Positions 9,270 through 21,505 of a stretch of DNA of 41,054 nt are shown one piece after another (within the stretch, counting starts at the first letter, position 1; every line of letters starts with the position of its first letter). Below the pieces are notes generated by a model. That model searched no databases. It was not told the origin of the DNA and saw only the letters and a program-made list of their open reading frames with translations. The stretch is from [Mycobacterium] nativiensis. Lineage in GTDB: Bacteria; Actinomycetota; Actinomycetes; Mycobacteriales; Mycobacteriaceae. The DNA is taken from positions 4,808,149-4,849,202 of the forward strand of contig NZ_CP083986.1 of the NCBI RefSeq assembly GCF_020172685.1, given 5' to 3'. A program made the position numbers and the translations under genes.

Positions 9270-9358
9270 CGGTCTGTCTCCTCCTCGGTGGGTAAGCACA
9301 ACCGGCGGACCCCCGAGGCCTGGTGGGAGATCGGGGGTTCTCGCCCGCTCGGGTCCGG

Positions 9359-9748
9359 CTAGCGGTGCGGCGGGGCCGGCGGGGCCGTTGGTGGGTGCAT
9401 TGGCGGGTGCGGCGGCGGTCCACCCGGGCCACCTGGGCCACCTGGGCCATTACCGGGGCCGGCCGGTCCGAAGCCCGGCCAGCTCGGGAAGTTGCCCGGA
9501 CCGGGGACCCCGTAGCCGGGGAACATCGGCGACGGCCCGTGATGCATCATGCACGCCCCGTGATGGTGGCCGCGCCAACCACCGTCGGCCAGGTAGGCGC
9601 CCCCGCAGGCGATCACCGCGGCGACGAAGACCGTCCCGGCGACGATCACCACCCACGCGGCGACCTGGTACAGCCGATTCGGCTTGGCCGGCGGAGCAGG
9701 CGGCGGTGGCGGTGCGGGTGCTGGACTAGGTGCTGACGACTCGGTCAT
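9359..9748 (-). CDS. Small membrane protein, Pro/His-rich (paralogue 1)
   Basis: 129 residues. A proline/alanine-rich cytoplasmic N-terminus (about 1-25) leads into one transmembrane segment, [20 protein letters not shown], and then a His/Gly segment [12 protein letters not shown] and a Pro/Gly-rich tail. The same plan (Pro-rich, Y.V/L-AAWV-IVAG helix, WRGHHHG) occurs in the next gene upstream, so the two are tandem paralogues. The His/Met/Cys-rich stretch could bind metal; this is inference. The start at 9748 (MTESSAPS) replaces a TTG at 9757. From memory the pair occupies the Rv3705A/Rv3706c position of M. tuberculosis, both of unknown function. Confidence 0.75.
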   Translation of the reverse strand: MTESSAPSPAPAPPPPPAPPAKPNRLYQVAAWVVIVAGTVFVAAVIACGGAYLADGGWRGHHHGACMMHHGPSPMFPGYGVPGPGNFPSWPGFGPAGPGNGPGGPGGPGGPPPHPPMHPPTAPPAPPHR

Positions 9749-9775
9749 ACCGCCCAATCATGCCGGAGAACGACG

Positions 9776-9811
9776 CCGGCCGCCGCCCCTTCGGGAGGGG
9801 GCGACGGCCGG
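9776..9811 (-). terminator. GC-rich hairpin between the two His-rich membrane protein genes
   Basis: Arms 9776-9789 and 9798-9811 pair over 14 positions with one mismatch around a short TTCGG-containing loop. No U-tract follows on the minus strand, as is common for mycobacterial terminators. It may attenuate read-through from the upstream paralogue into the downstream one, or stabilise a processed mRNA end. Confidence 0.5.
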
Positions 9812-9829
9812 GGCTTGTGGCCGGGCTTG

Positions 9830-10165
9830 TTATCGGCCCGGTGCGGGTGCCGGAGGCTTGGTCACCGACGGCGGCAGTTCGCCCGGTCCCTCACCTTCCG
9901 GGCCCTGCATCATCGGACCCGGCCCCCGGTGAGGGCCTTTGTGGAACATCGCGCCGTGGTGGTGCCCGTGATGTCCGTGGTGGCAGTGGTGGCCGCGCAT
10001 GCCACCGCTGGCGTACACACCGGCCAGGAAGATCGACGACACGATGAAGACGATCCCGGCGACGATGGCGACCCAGGCCGCGAGCCGGTAAACCCAGTAC
10101 GGCTTGGGCTCCGACGGAGCCGGCGGCGCCGTGGGTGCAGGTGCGGGTTGCGGTGTTTCGCTCAT
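9830..10165 (-). CDS. Small membrane protein, His-rich (paralogue 2)
   Basis: 111 residues from MSETPQPAPAP. The N-terminus is Pro-rich, followed by one transmembrane helix (YRLAAWVAIVAGIVFIVSSI) and then RGHHCHHGHHGHHHGAMFH, a dense histidine block with one Cys, and a Pro/Gly-rich end. It is clearly paralogous to the downstream gene at the helix and the RGHH motif. The His block suggests divalent metal binding (Cu, Zn, Ni) outside the membrane, which is inference. The start is 12 nt inside the longest frame because MSETP gives the usual short N-terminus. Confidence 0.75.
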   Translation of the reverse strand: MSETPQPAPAPTAPPAPSEPKPYWVYRLAAWVAIVAGIVFIVSSIFLAGVYASGGMRGHHCHHGHHGHHHGAMFHKGPHRGPGPMMQGPEGEGPGELPPSVTKPPAPAPGR

Positions 10166-10230
10166 GCTTGGCATCATGCGCGATCAAACTCCTGGCACCG
10201 CTAGGTGCCGGCTATGCATCAGCTATGAGC

Positions 10231-11394
10231 CTATGACCAGGGCTTGTACGGGTTCACCGCGAACTGGATCACCCGATAGGGCGCCCGATGCCGCGGCTCG
10301 GTGTTCCACTGGCTGACGAACACCCGCAGCTCATCGAGCGTCGATCCCGGCGAGATGTAGCCGCCGTAGGGCTGCGCCAGCCGGTTGTCGTACGGCGACG
10401 GCAGGGCTTCGACGGGTTCGGCGTCCGGCCATTCGGCGTGCTGCACCACCGTGGTCACCGGCGCGGTCCCCAGCCCGGGCGGGTCGTAGGCCACCCGCAT
10501 TTCCATGTTGCCGGTGGTGCCGTTGAAGTACGACAGCACCGGCTTGCCGTCGACCTGACGCAGGCTGAGCTCGCCGATCTGGTCGTTCCACAGCGGCGTC
10601 GGCTTGTGCCCCCAGCCCGCTCCGGCCGCCCAGCCCTGCCACGCCGATCGGTCGGTGAACCGGCCCGGGGCGACCCGGTACAGCGTCACCGGCGAGCTGC
10701 GGTCAAAGTTGTTGGCCACGATGTACACCCAGCCGGTGACCGAATCCGGCGTCGGTACCGGATCGTAGTAACCGCTGATCTGGGACTGGCCGGAATCCTG
10801 GTAGCCGGCCTCGCGCACCGATCCCGGAACCGTCTGCCAACCGGGCTGCGCCGGATCGGCTTTCACCAACCGTGAGCTCTGGGGCACCAGCATCTTGGCG
10901 GTGGTCACCATCAGGTAGTTGGTGCGGTTGATCGAGATCACGCCGGCCGGCAGTTGCGTAGCACCGGGCGGCGCCGGGTCGGCCAGCAACGGCCTGTCCA
11001 CCCCGACCACCCCGGTGTAACGCACCCCGTCGGAGTCGTCGACCGAGTCCGGATCGACCCGCAACGCGATCGGCGAGTACCAGCCCCCGTAGCCGACGCC
11101 TTGGCCGGCGAAACTGTCGCCGCAGATCTGCAGCACCGCGCTGGGAAACTCCATGAACTCGCACAGATCGGTGGCGCCGATACCGTAATCGCCGGTGAGC
11201 GTGCCGGTTCCAGCACTCGGCCCGATCCGGACCACCTGGCCTTCGGCCAGCGGCCACAGCACCGGACGCGGGATGGGTGCGGGAGGCTCGGCGTGCGCAA
11301 CCAGCGGCACGGTCAGCAGGGCCGCCACCGCCAGGCATCCCGCCGAGCGTGCAACCACCGCGAAATTCTCAGCGATTCTTCGCAGCCATTGCAC
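10231..11394 (-). CDS. Secreted DUF4185-type protein, possible D-arabinan hydrolase (Rv3707c-like)
   Basis: 387 residues with an N-terminal signal peptide (basic MQWLRR, then VARSAGCLAVAALLTVPLVAHA). The exported part looks like a beta-propeller protein: repeated blocks with aromatic/Gly motifs such as GGWYSPIALRVDPDS, GWVYIVANNF, LSYFNGTTGNMEMRVAYD and PYGGYISPGS. This pattern fits DUF4185. Members of that family have been reported as endo-D-arabinanases (GH183) acting on mycobacterial arabinan; assignment to that activity is from recall and not shown here. It follows asd after 23 bp on the same strand, so it may be co-transcribed with ask-asd. From memory it corresponds to Rv3707c. Confidence 0.75.
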   Translation of the reverse strand: MQWLRRIAENFAVVARSAGCLAVAALLTVPLVAHAEPPAPIPRPVLWPLAEGQVVRIGPSAGTGTLTGDYGIGATDLCEFMEFPSAVLQICGDSFAGQGVGYGGWYSPIALRVDPDSVDDSDGVRYTGVVGVDRPLLADPAPPGATQLPAGVISINRTNYLMVTTAKMLVPQSSRLVKADPAQPGWQTVPGSVREAGYQDSGQSQISGYYDPVPTPDSVTGWVYIVANNFDRSSPVTLYRVAPGRFTDRSAWQGWAAGAGWGHKPTPLWNDQIGELSLRQVDGKPVLSYFNGTTGNMEMRVAYDPPGLGTAPVTTVVQHAEWPDAEPVEALPSPYDNRLAQPYGGYISPGSTLDELRVFVSQWNTEPRHRAPYRVIQFAVNPYKPWS

Positions 11395-11417
11395 GTTCGG
11401 CGCCTCGGAGCCCGCTG

Positions 11418-13722
<2,305 letters not shown>

Positions 13723-13824
13723 TTTTCGTCCCTTCCTTGGGTGGGCTCGTCCCAGGATAGGGGAAACCGCTTCGGGCGTTGAAGCTGCGCCCGGGGCCGT
13801 TTCTGCAATACCCGCTCGAGCGCG

Positions 13825-13830
13825 TAAACT
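13825..13830 (+). promoter_or_regulatory. Candidate -10 box (TAAACT) of the leuA leader transcript
   Basis: TAAACT lies 5-7 nt before the two overlapping GTG triplets at 13836 and 13838. The transcript would start at or next to the leader peptide's own start codon, i.e. a leaderless leader peptide. An identical TAAACT box precedes murT with the same spacing. Confidence 0.5.
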
Positions 13831-13837
13831 GCACGGT

Positions 13838-13879
13838 GTGCAGCGGGTGCTCCTTCTCGGACGCCGCGGCGGGGCCTGA
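13838..13879 (+). CDS. leuL: Leucine-rich leader peptide of leuA
   Basis: A 13-codon frame, GTG CAG CGG GTG then CTC CTT CTC, reads [17 protein letters not shown]. It has three consecutive leucine codons and sits directly behind a -10 box and ahead of a hairpin, 76 bp before the leuA start. This is the layout of ribosome-mediated attenuation: leucine starvation would stall the ribosome on the Leu codons and change folding of the downstream hairpin. Leucine attenuators upstream of leuA have been predicted in actinobacteria by comparative genomics. The peptide has no Shine-Dalgarno, so translation would be leaderless. Confidence 0.7.
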   Translation: MQRVLLLGRRGGA

Positions 13880-15769
<1,890 letters not shown>

Positions 15770-15774
15770 TCCTT

Positions 15775-15791
15775 GGGCGGCTCAGCCGCCC
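15775..15791 (+). terminator. Hairpin 5 bp after leuA
   Basis: GGGCGGCT-C-AGCCGCCC is a perfect 8-bp inverted repeat (in practice a 7-bp stem and 3-nt loop) immediately after the leuA stop. It lacks a U-tract. Confidence 0.6.
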
Positions 15792-15837
15792 ACGTGAGCC
15801 GGCACCCAGTGCTGCAAGCAGCGACCACCTGCGACAC

Positions 15838-15898
15838 CGGACCCCGGCGGGCAGGCGAAACGGCTTAGACAGCCGCGTCGTCGCCCTACCGGGGTCCG
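15838..15898. terminator. Long inverted repeat between convergent leuA and acyl-CoA dehydrogenase
   Basis: CGGACCCCGG (15838-15847) and CCGGGGTCCG (15889-15898) are perfect 10-bp arms around a 41-nt loop. Lying between two convergent genes, it probably acts as a bidirectional terminator. Confidence 0.45.
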
Positions 15899-15919
15899 TC
15901 GACCACTCAGGTCAAGAGC

Positions 15920-17215
15920 TCAGAGCCCCCAACCCTCCATGGACTTCTTGAAGGGAACGGGCTTGCAGTCCCTGAAGGCGTTGATGTCATAGTCAGGATC
16001 TGCCATGACCCCCCAGATCTTGCGGCGCTGCATCCCAATCGTTCCCGCGTCATATATCGGGAGAACGACGGCCTCGCGCAGATACCTCTCCAGTGGATAC
16101 TCTCTGTTCAGCGAGTTTGTGCCGGTGACCTGCATACACTTGAAGACGGTGTCGAACAACAATTCGCAGGAAAACACTTTGGCCATGGCGCCGAACGCCT
16201 GCCCCTCCTCCTGATACATATCGAGGTAGTGTGCCGCCTTCCAGCATAGGTAGCGACTCGCTTCAATCCGCATCTGTATATCGGCCAGCATGTAGCCGAC
16301 GGCCTGATAATTGATGATCGCCTTGTCGCCGGCGGCGGTATAGGTTTTCGACCAATCCATGGTCCATTCCAACGCGGAGCGCGCCACCCCCACGGCGGCG
16401 ATACCCGCAACAGGACCGGACCATGTGAAGGCCTTAGAAATCACCAGGTCGCCGTCTCCGATCGCAAACGCATTTTCCTCGGGGACCCGACAGTTGTCGA
16501 ACTCGATCCAGTTGTTCTGGTTGGTCCGATGGCCCACCTTGTCAATTGGTGGCTTGAATTCCATGCCCGGCGTTCCACGCGGAACCAGTACGCAACTCAG
16601 GCCCTCTTTACCACCTTTGTTGCGATCCGTTCGGACGATGAACATGTTGACGTTGGCGCCCTTCAGGTCCCATCCACCTGAGCTGCTGGGCCAGAACTTC
16701 GATCCATTGAGCACATACTCACCCGCACCCTTATCAAATTCCGCCGTCATCTGCAGACCTGTGGAATGGGTACCGGGGTGGTCAAAATTGGCCGTACCGT
16801 TGGCCTCACTCACGTTGTAGCCGGCAATGTATTCACCGGTCGGATCGCTGGTGGCCTCGGTAAACCATTTCTTCTTCTGCTCCTCCGAGCCGAACCACAT
16901 CAACGGCATGAGCGCGAGACCGTTCACGAGAAGAATGCACCCGAAGCCGGGGTCCACTGCGCAGATCTCTTCGGAAATGATCTGGACATCGAGATTGGTT
17001 GCTCCCGATCCGCCATACTCTTCCGGCAGAAATCCGAAGGCAAAACCAAGCTTATACGCTTCGGCGTACACGGGCTTCATCATCGCGAATGCCCGTTGTG
17101 GGTCAGACTCCGCATCCGCCTTCAGCGCAACAGGAGCAAGAAGATCTCGAGAAAATTCTCGCGCAGTCTTCTGAAGCTCCTTTTGCTCCCTAGTCAGCGT
17201 AAAGTCGATGGCCAT
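15920..17215 (-). CDS. Acyl-CoA dehydrogenase family protein
   Basis: 431 residues, FAD-dependent acyl-CoA dehydrogenase fold: N-terminal helical domain (MAIDFTLTREQKELQKTAR), middle beta domain (YNVSEANGTANFDHPG, FWPSSSGGWDLKG) and C-terminal helical domain. The family's usual catalytic Glu in IYEGT is replaced: the aligned segment is PIYDAGTIGMQRRKI, giving Asp389 and one extra residue. Substrate unknown. GGGAG lies 5 nt before the ATG. Codon use is unlike its neighbours (TTT, ACT, CTT, GCT, CCT, GTT, AGG near the start) and GC is visibly lower, suggesting recent acquisition. A palindrome at 17295-17311, 79 bp upstream, also occurs near mscR and regulator 2, so I infer shared control. Confidence 0.9.
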   Translation of the reverse strand: MAIDFTLTREQKELQKTAREFSRDLLAPVALKADAESDPQRAFAMMKPVYAEAYKLGFAFGFLPEEYGGSGATNLDVQIISEEICAVDPGFGCILLVNGLALMPLMWFGSEEQKKKWFTEATSDPTGEYIAGYNVSEANGTANFDHPGTHSTGLQMTAEFDKGAGEYVLNGSKFWPSSSGGWDLKGANVNMFIVRTDRNKGGKEGLSCVLVPRGTPGMEFKPPIDKVGHRTNQNNWIEFDNCRVPEENAFAIGDGDLVISKAFTWSGPVAGIAAVGVARSALEWTMDWSKTYTAAGDKAIINYQAVGYMLADIQMRIEASRYLCWKAAHYLDMYQEEGQAFGAMAKVFSCELLFDTVFKCMQVTGTNSLNREYPLERYLREAVVLPIYDAGTIGMQRRKIWGVMADPDYDINAFRDCKPVPFKKSMEGWGL

Positions 17216-17294
17216 AGTGCTCCCTTCGCCGGACCGGCTGATCGGCCTTATTTCTGGGCGCTTATCAGCCTAAGGTCGTCGTTTCGGTGATCGA

Positions 17295-17311
17295 TGTCCC
17301 ACGATGGGACA
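17295..17311. promoter_or_regulatory. Palindromic operator candidate, copy 1 (acyl-CoA dehydrogenase)
   Basis: TGTCCCACGATGGGACA: 7-bp perfect arms around CGA, 79 bp upstream of the acyl-CoA dehydrogenase ATG. It shares TGTCCCA-N3-TGGGACA with copies at 19343 and 22678. Confidence 0.65.
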
Positions 17312-17397
17312 TTTCGCCACGCGAATCGGCTCGTCCTCAAGGGACCCGAAGGCGCGAAAAGCTACGGCGGGCACCAACATCGGTGGATCCTCGACGA

Positions 17398-17487
17398 CTC
17401 GTTCCTCGCGGCGCGTCGTCAGTGGCCGGGTTGGATGGGCCGCTTCCTCTTCACCGCTCGTTCCTCGCGGCGCGTCGTCAGTGGCCG
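17398..17487. repeat. 31-bp exact direct repeat, 59-bp period, at the 3' end of the MBL gene
   Basis: The 31 bases beginning CTCGTTCCTCGCGGCGCG at 17398-17428 recur exactly at 17457-17487. The second copy includes the last two codons and stop of the MBL-hydrolase gene on the minus strand. The duplicated tail and the unrelated 28-bp spacer mark a rearrangement junction between the acyl-CoA dehydrogenase promoter region and the mscR operon. Confidence 0.85.
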
Positions 17488-18104
17488 CGGGCTACCCAGT
17501 CGTCGTAGTGGATGAGTTCGTCGCCGATGCGGGTGCTGTCGCCGTGTCCGGTGTAGACGATGGTGTCGGCGGGTAGTTTTGCGAGCTGTTCGGAGATCGA
17601 GGCCAGGATGGTCGGGAAGTCCGAGAAGGAGCGGCCAGTGGCTCCCGGTCCGCCGTGAAACAGGGTGTCGCCGCTGAATACCGCGCCCAGGTCTGGTGCG
17701 TGCCAGCACACCGAGCCCGGTGAGTGACCGGGGGTGTGCAGCGCCCGCAGTTCCAAGCCCCCGACAGTGAGCGTGTCGCCGTCGGTTACGGCCCGAAAGT
17801 CACTGTCGGGGTGGGTCATCTGCCACAGCATGTCGTCGCCGGGATGTAGCAGCACCGGTGCGTCGAGTTGCTGGCCCAGTTGCGGGGCGACGGTGATGTG
17901 GTCGTTGTGGCCGTGGGTGCACACCACCGCCACCACGTGGCGTCCGCCGACGGCCTCGAGGATCGGGGTGGCGTCGTGGGCGGCGTCGAAGACGATCACC
18001 TGCGAGTGGTCGCCGACGATCCAGATGTTGTTGTCGACGTCCCAACTGCCGCCGTCGAGTTCGAACCTGCCACTGGTCACGACCCGCTGAATTGGGCCGC
18101 TCAC
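17478..18104 (-). CDS. MBL-fold metallo-hydrolase, mscR partner (Rv2260-like)
   Basis: 208 residues, glyoxalase II-like metallo-beta-lactamase fold. The metal motif is THGHNDH at residues 63-69 (His64, His66, Asp68, His69), followed by [29 protein letters not shown] with the bridging Asp, and [13 protein letters not shown]. The GTG start overlaps the mscR stop as GTGA, so the two are translationally coupled. In M. tuberculosis the same pair is Rv2259-Rv2260 (recall). A probable role is hydrolysis of the S-formylmycothiol thioester made by MscR, releasing formate and mycothiol; this is inference from the pairing and the thioester-hydrolase-like fold. The gene's 3' end is part of a direct repeat. 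Confidence 0.88.
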   Translation of the reverse strand: MSGPIQRVVTSGRFELDGGSWDVDNNIWIVGDHSQVIVFDAAHDATPILEAVGGRHVVAVVCTHGHNDHITVAPQLGQQLDAPVLLHPGDDMLWQMTHPDSDFRAVTDGDTLTVGGLELRALHTPGHSPGSVCWHAPDLGAVFSGDTLFHGGPGATGRSFSDFPTILASISEQLAKLPADTIVYTGHGDSTRIGDELIHYDDWVARGH

Positions 18105-19186
18105 AGCATCACGACCGACCGCAGCACCTCGCCGCCGTGCATCCGCCCGAATGCCTTCTCGACATCGTTCAGGCCGATGCGTTCGGAGACGAACTTGTCC
18201 AGCGGCAGTCGGCCCTGCAGATACAGGCTGATCAGGGTGGGAAAGTCCCGTTCGGGTAGGCAGTCGCCGTACCACGAGGATTTCAGTGATCCGCCGCGGG
18301 AGAAGAAGTCGATCAGTGGCATCTGCAGTTGCATGTCCGGGGTCGGAACTCCCACCAGCACCACGGTTCCGGCCAGGTCGCGGGCGTAGAACGCCTGCTT
18401 CCAGGTCTCTGGTCGGCCGACCGCGTCGATCACCACGTCGGCACCGAAACCGTCGGTGAGATCTTGGATGGTCTCGACCGGGTCGAGTTCGCGGGCGTTG
18501 ACGGTGTGGGTGGCGCCGAATTCGCGGGCCCAGGCCAGTTTGGTGTCATCGGTGTCCACGGCGATGATGCGCCGGGCACCCACTAGGGCCGCCCCGGCGA
18601 TCGCGGCATCACCCACCCCGCCGCAGCCGATCACCGCGACGGTGTCATCGCGGGTGATGGCGCCGGTGTTGATCGCCGCGCCCAGACCGGCCATCACCCC
18701 GCAACCCAACAGGCCGGCCACCGCCGGGTCCGCGCTCGGGTCGACTTTGGTGCATTGGCCTTCGTGGACCAGGGTCTTGTCGGCAAACGCCCCGATGCCC
18801 AGTGCCGGGGTCAGTTCGGTGCCATCGGTCAGGGTCATCGGGACCGAGGCGTTGAAGGTGTCAAAGCACAGGTGCGGGCGGCCGCGTTTGCAGGCCCGGC
18901 ACTGCCCGCACACCGCACGCCAGTTCAGCACCACGAAGTCACCGGGTGCCACCGCGGTGACCGCCGATCCCACCGATTCGACGGTGCCGGAGGCCTCGTG
19001 ACCCAACAGGAACGGGAAACTGTCATTGATGCCGCCATCGCGATAAGTCAGATCGGTGTGGCACACCCCGCAAGCGGTGATGGCCACCACCACATCGTTG
19101 GCACCGGGATCGGGGATGACGATCTCGGCCACCTCGACCGGCTTGCCCTGTTCACGGGAGATCACACCACGCACAGTCTGACTCAT
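18101..19186 (-). CDS. mscR: Mycothiol-dependent formaldehyde dehydrogenase / S-nitrosomycothiol reductase
   Basis: 361 residues, zinc-dependent medium-chain dehydrogenase. Catalytic zinc ligands are Cys39 (ACGVCHTDL) and His63/Glu64 (LLGHEASG). The structural zinc is held by Cys93, Cys96, Cys99 and Cys107 ([15 protein letters not shown]). The NAD-binding loop is [12 protein letters not shown], followed by AVDTDD, which selects NAD. The sequence is very close to the M. tuberculosis MscR as I recall it, including [16 protein letters not shown]. It oxidises S-hydroxymethylmycothiol and reduces S-nitrosomycothiol. The start at 19186 matches the family N-terminus MSQTVRG; longer upstream frames are non-homologous. 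A TGTCCCA-type palindrome lies 156 bp upstream. Confidence 0.95.
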   Translation of the reverse strand: MSQTVRGVISREQGKPVEVAEIVIPDPGANDVVVAITACGVCHTDLTYRDGGINDSFPFLLGHEASGTVESVGSAVTAVAPGDFVVLNWRAVCGQCRACKRGRPHLCFDTFNASVPMTLTDGTELTPALGIGAFADKTLVHEGQCTKVDPSADPAVAGLLGCGVMAGLGAAINTGAITRDDTVAVIGCGGVGDAAIAGAALVGARRIIAVDTDDTKLAWAREFGATHTVNARELDPVETIQDLTDGFGADVVIDAVGRPETWKQAFYARDLAGTVVLVGVPTPDMQLQMPLIDFFSRGGSLKSSWYGDCLPERDFPTLISLYLQGRLPLDKFVSERIGLNDVEKAFGRMHGGEVLRSVVML

Positions 19187-19342
19187 GGGGTCCGACCTAT
19201 CAGCCGTTCGCACCGCTGCGACAACATCAGCACAACCTTGGCCTCCTCGACGCCTGAGAGATCGACCAGCCGCCCAGCGCGCTTCGCGGATGGGGTGACT
19301 GATGTCTACCGTGCCGTCTGCGACGATCGCAATGCGTTGGCA

Positions 19343-19359
19343 TATCCCAAATTGGGACA
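19343..19359. promoter_or_regulatory. Palindromic operator candidate, copy 2 (mscR / regulator 1)
   Basis: TATCCCAAATTGGGACA differs from a perfect palindrome by one base (A for G at position 2). It sits between divergent mscR (156 bp away) and regulator 1 (243 bp away). Confidence 0.65.
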
Positions 19360-19388
19360 CACCACGGCTGTACCGGCGGCTGTAGCGT

Positions 19389-19408
19389 CAACTGATTGAG
19401 ATCAGTTG
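19389..19408. promoter_or_regulatory. 20-bp perfect inverted repeat
   Basis: CAACTGAT-TGAG-ATCAGTTG: two perfect 8-bp arms around 4 nt. It is unlike the TGTCCCA operator and could be a site for a second protein in the same intergenic region. Confidence 0.5.
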
Positions 19409-19579
19409 GTTCCGGCCGAGAAGTCAAGTGCGCCAACCATGGTCGATACGACCCCGGCCGGTGCGTCACCGGCCGTTCCGGCCTGGTCTGTGACCACCGC
19501 CCTCCCGCAGCAGCTCGGACACGCAGTGTGATCCACGTCTAAAATTAGCGAGAATGTGATTTATGCAATATAAAGGAGT

Positions 19580-19606
19580 ATGCGTGTTTTAAGTGAGGAG
19601 CGGTGA
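19580..19606 (+). CDS. Mini-ORF MRVLSEER coupled to regulator 1
   Basis: AAAGGAG (19572-19578) is followed by ATG CGT GTT TTA AGT GAG GAG CGG TGA. The stop overlaps the regulator's GTG start as GTGA. It has a better ribosome-binding site than the regulator itself and contains TTA, a rare leucine codon in this GC-rich genome. Translation of the regulator may depend on termination of this eight-residue peptide. Whether it is translated is unknown. Confidence 0.4.
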   Translation: MRVLSEER

Positions 19607-21456
19607 CGGCCCACGCTTACGACCCCCTGCCGAATGTGGCCGTCGCCAGTGATGATGTTCTGCTGCGGACCAGGTCAGGCGTACCGGGGGTTTCCGACCT
19701 GATTTCCGCGTCCTGGGAGCGCAGCCGGGTCGCCGGTGTAGATGCCGCGCAACCGCACAGTTCGTTCACCGACGAGATCAACACCGGATCTCTGCTGGTG
19801 CGATGTGCCCGGCCTGTGCTCGAACAGATGGAGATCGACACCGCCGACCTGCCACTGGTCATCGCCCTGTCCGACAAGAAGGCCCGCATCGTCCAGCGGA
19901 TCGACTGCTCATCGGTGGTCGGCCAACTGCTTGACGAGGTGCAGTTCGCTCCCGGATTCGACTGCTCGGAGGCGGCCCTGGGCACCAACGGCATCGGAAC
20001 CGTCCTCGAGGCAGGTCAACCGCTCAGCGTGGTCGGATCGGAACATTTCACCGAGAACCTGCGAAGGTTCGCATGCACAGGCGCTCCAATCATCGACCCG
20101 GTCACCAGGCGCATCGAGGGCGTCCTGGACATCACGTCACTGGCCCAGTCATGGAGTCCGCTGATACCGACCTTGATCAAGAACGCCGCCAAGGACATCA
20201 GCCGCAACCTGCTGCTCGACCGCAACCAGTCCCAACGCGCGATATTCGAGACCTACCTACGTGTTGCCGCCCGATCGGCTCGGCACGCGGTCTTCGCGTT
20301 CGGCGACACGGTGTTCATCGCCAGCCCCTGCGCCCAACAGATGTTCGACGCCGGCGAGCAGCAGGTGCTCCGAGAGCACGCAACCTTCCTGATGACACAT
20401 AAGGAACACGCGAGCGACACAATCGCCCTTCCGGGCCGAGAACGCCTCGTGCACCTCTGGGGAACTCGCATCTTTGCCGGCTCGGAGATCGCCGGCATAG
20501 TGGTGACGGCCGAACTGGTCAGCTCTCGCCGCAGCGGATTGCCGGACGATTTCCCCGGGCAGGCGTCGCCGCAAACCGGGGTCGCGACCCAACAGCCCGC
20601 AGAGATCGCGGATGCACCCTTTCGCTCACGTGGCTCCCTGGCCGGCGGCCGCACTCCGGCGTGGGTTCGAGCGTGCGGCGAACTACGCGCGGCGCTTGAG
20701 AACAAGCAACCGGCACTGCTGGTCGGGGAGACCGGTGTGGGTAAGTCCACCTTGGCTATTGAGCTCTTTCACTCGATCTATCCCAACGCGCACAGCATTG
20801 CGCTCGACGCGGCACAGATCGGGATAGAGGTCACTCCATCGGATATCGGCTCGCTGGTGAGCAACCGCAGTGAACCCACCCTGCATATCGTGCGGGACAT
20901 CGATCAGGCGAGCCCGGACGGGGTTGAAAAGCTCGAGGCATACTTCTCGGTGGTCGAATCGCTCGATGGTCCGGCGTGGATCGTAGCGACCGTGTCGCCA
21001 TCCCCGCCTAGCTCAGACTCGCCGTGCTGTGCCCTGCTGAGTCATTTCGACACCACGATCACGGTGCCGCCGCTGCGATGTCGCACCGATGATCTACCGG
21101 CCATCACCGCGACACTTCTGCACACGATCGCGCCTAAACACAAGATCCGCGTCAGCCCGTCGGCGCAACGACTTATCTCCCGATATTCGTGGCCAAGCAA
21201 CATCTCTCAGCTGCGCGAAGCTCTGGCACACGCAGTGCGCAGGCGTCCGGTCGGTGAAATTCAGGACGGCGACCTGCCCGGCTACTGCCAGACCGGCTCG
21301 CGGCGCGCCCTGACCCCCCTCGAGATCATGGAACGCGATGCGATCGTCGCCGCCTTGCAGAACGTGGGCCACAACCGGGTAGCTGCCGCAACAGAACTGG
21401 GAATGTCCCGTTCCAGTCTGTACCGGAAGTTGAAGACCTACGGGATCACCGCGTAG
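19603..21456 (+). CDS. AcoR-type transcriptional regulator 1 (GAF, degenerate AAA+, Fis HTH)
   Basis: 617 residues. An N-terminal segment (SASWERSR, about 36-42) is followed by a GAF-type sensor domain (about 80-205) with the AcoR signatures ALGTNGIGT and CTGAPIIDP. An AAA+ region (about 355-540) has Walker A GETGVGKS at 375-382, but Walker B is degenerate (LHIVRDIDQ) and the sigma54-contacting GAFTGA loop is absent. The RYSWPSNISQLRE segment of this family follows, then a Fis-type HTH ending LGMSRSSLYRKLKTYGITA. Such regulators control alcohol, acetoin or propane oxidation genes (e.g. MimR); mycobacteria lack sigma54, so it must act with sigma70-type polymerase. The GTG at 19603 is forced by an upstream in-frame stop at 19594. 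Confidence 0.88.
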   Translation: MTAHAYDPLPNVAVASDDVLLRTRSGVPGVSDLISASWERSRVAGVDAAQPHSSFTDEINTGSLLVRCARPVLEQMEIDTADLPLVIALSDKKARIVQRIDCSSVVGQLLDEVQFAPGFDCSEAALGTNGIGTVLEAGQPLSVVGSEHFTENLRRFACTGAPIIDPVTRRIEGVLDITSLAQSWSPLIPTLIKNAAKDISRNLLLDRNQSQRAIFETYLRVAARSARHAVFAFGDTVFIASPCAQQMFDAGEQQVLREHATFLMTHKEHASDTIALPGRERLVHLWGTRIFAGSEIAGIVVTAELVSSRRSGLPDDFPGQASPQTGVATQQPAEIADAPFRSRGSLAGGRTPAWVRACGELRAALENKQPALLVGETGVGKSTLAIELFHSIYPNAHSIALDAAQIGIEVTPSDIGSLVSNRSEPTLHIVRDIDQASPDGVEKLEAYFSVVESLDGPAWIVATVSPSPPSSDSPCCALLSHFDTTITVPPLRCRTDDLPAITATLLHTIAPKHKIRVSPSAQRLISRYSWPSNISQLREALAHAVRRRPVGEIQDGDLPGYCQTGSRRALTPLEIMERDAIVAALQNVGHNRVAAATELGMSRSSLYRKLKTYGITA

Positions 21457-21505
21457 TCCGTGTGATCGAACGCCAGCAGTATGGCGACTTCGTCGACGAC
21501 GCCGG

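Larger units (their letters stand above)
19187..19602. other. 416-bp divergent regulatory region, mscR / regulator 1
   Basis: No gene of usable size. It contains, left to right, operator copy 2 (19343-19359), a 20-bp inverted repeat (19389-19408), a 9-bp hairpin with CGGCCGGTG and CACCGGCCG arms (19455-19475), an AT-rich stretch with a possible -35/-10 pair (CGGACA near 19516 and TAAAAT at 19540) and a mini-ORF with its own ribosome-binding site directly before regulator 1. Confidence 0.6.

Noticed and set aside
7305..9362. Plus-strand 685-residue ORF opposite catalase and ohr
   Set aside because: It has no recognisable motif and is a GC-skew shadow of genes with strong family motifs on the minus strand.
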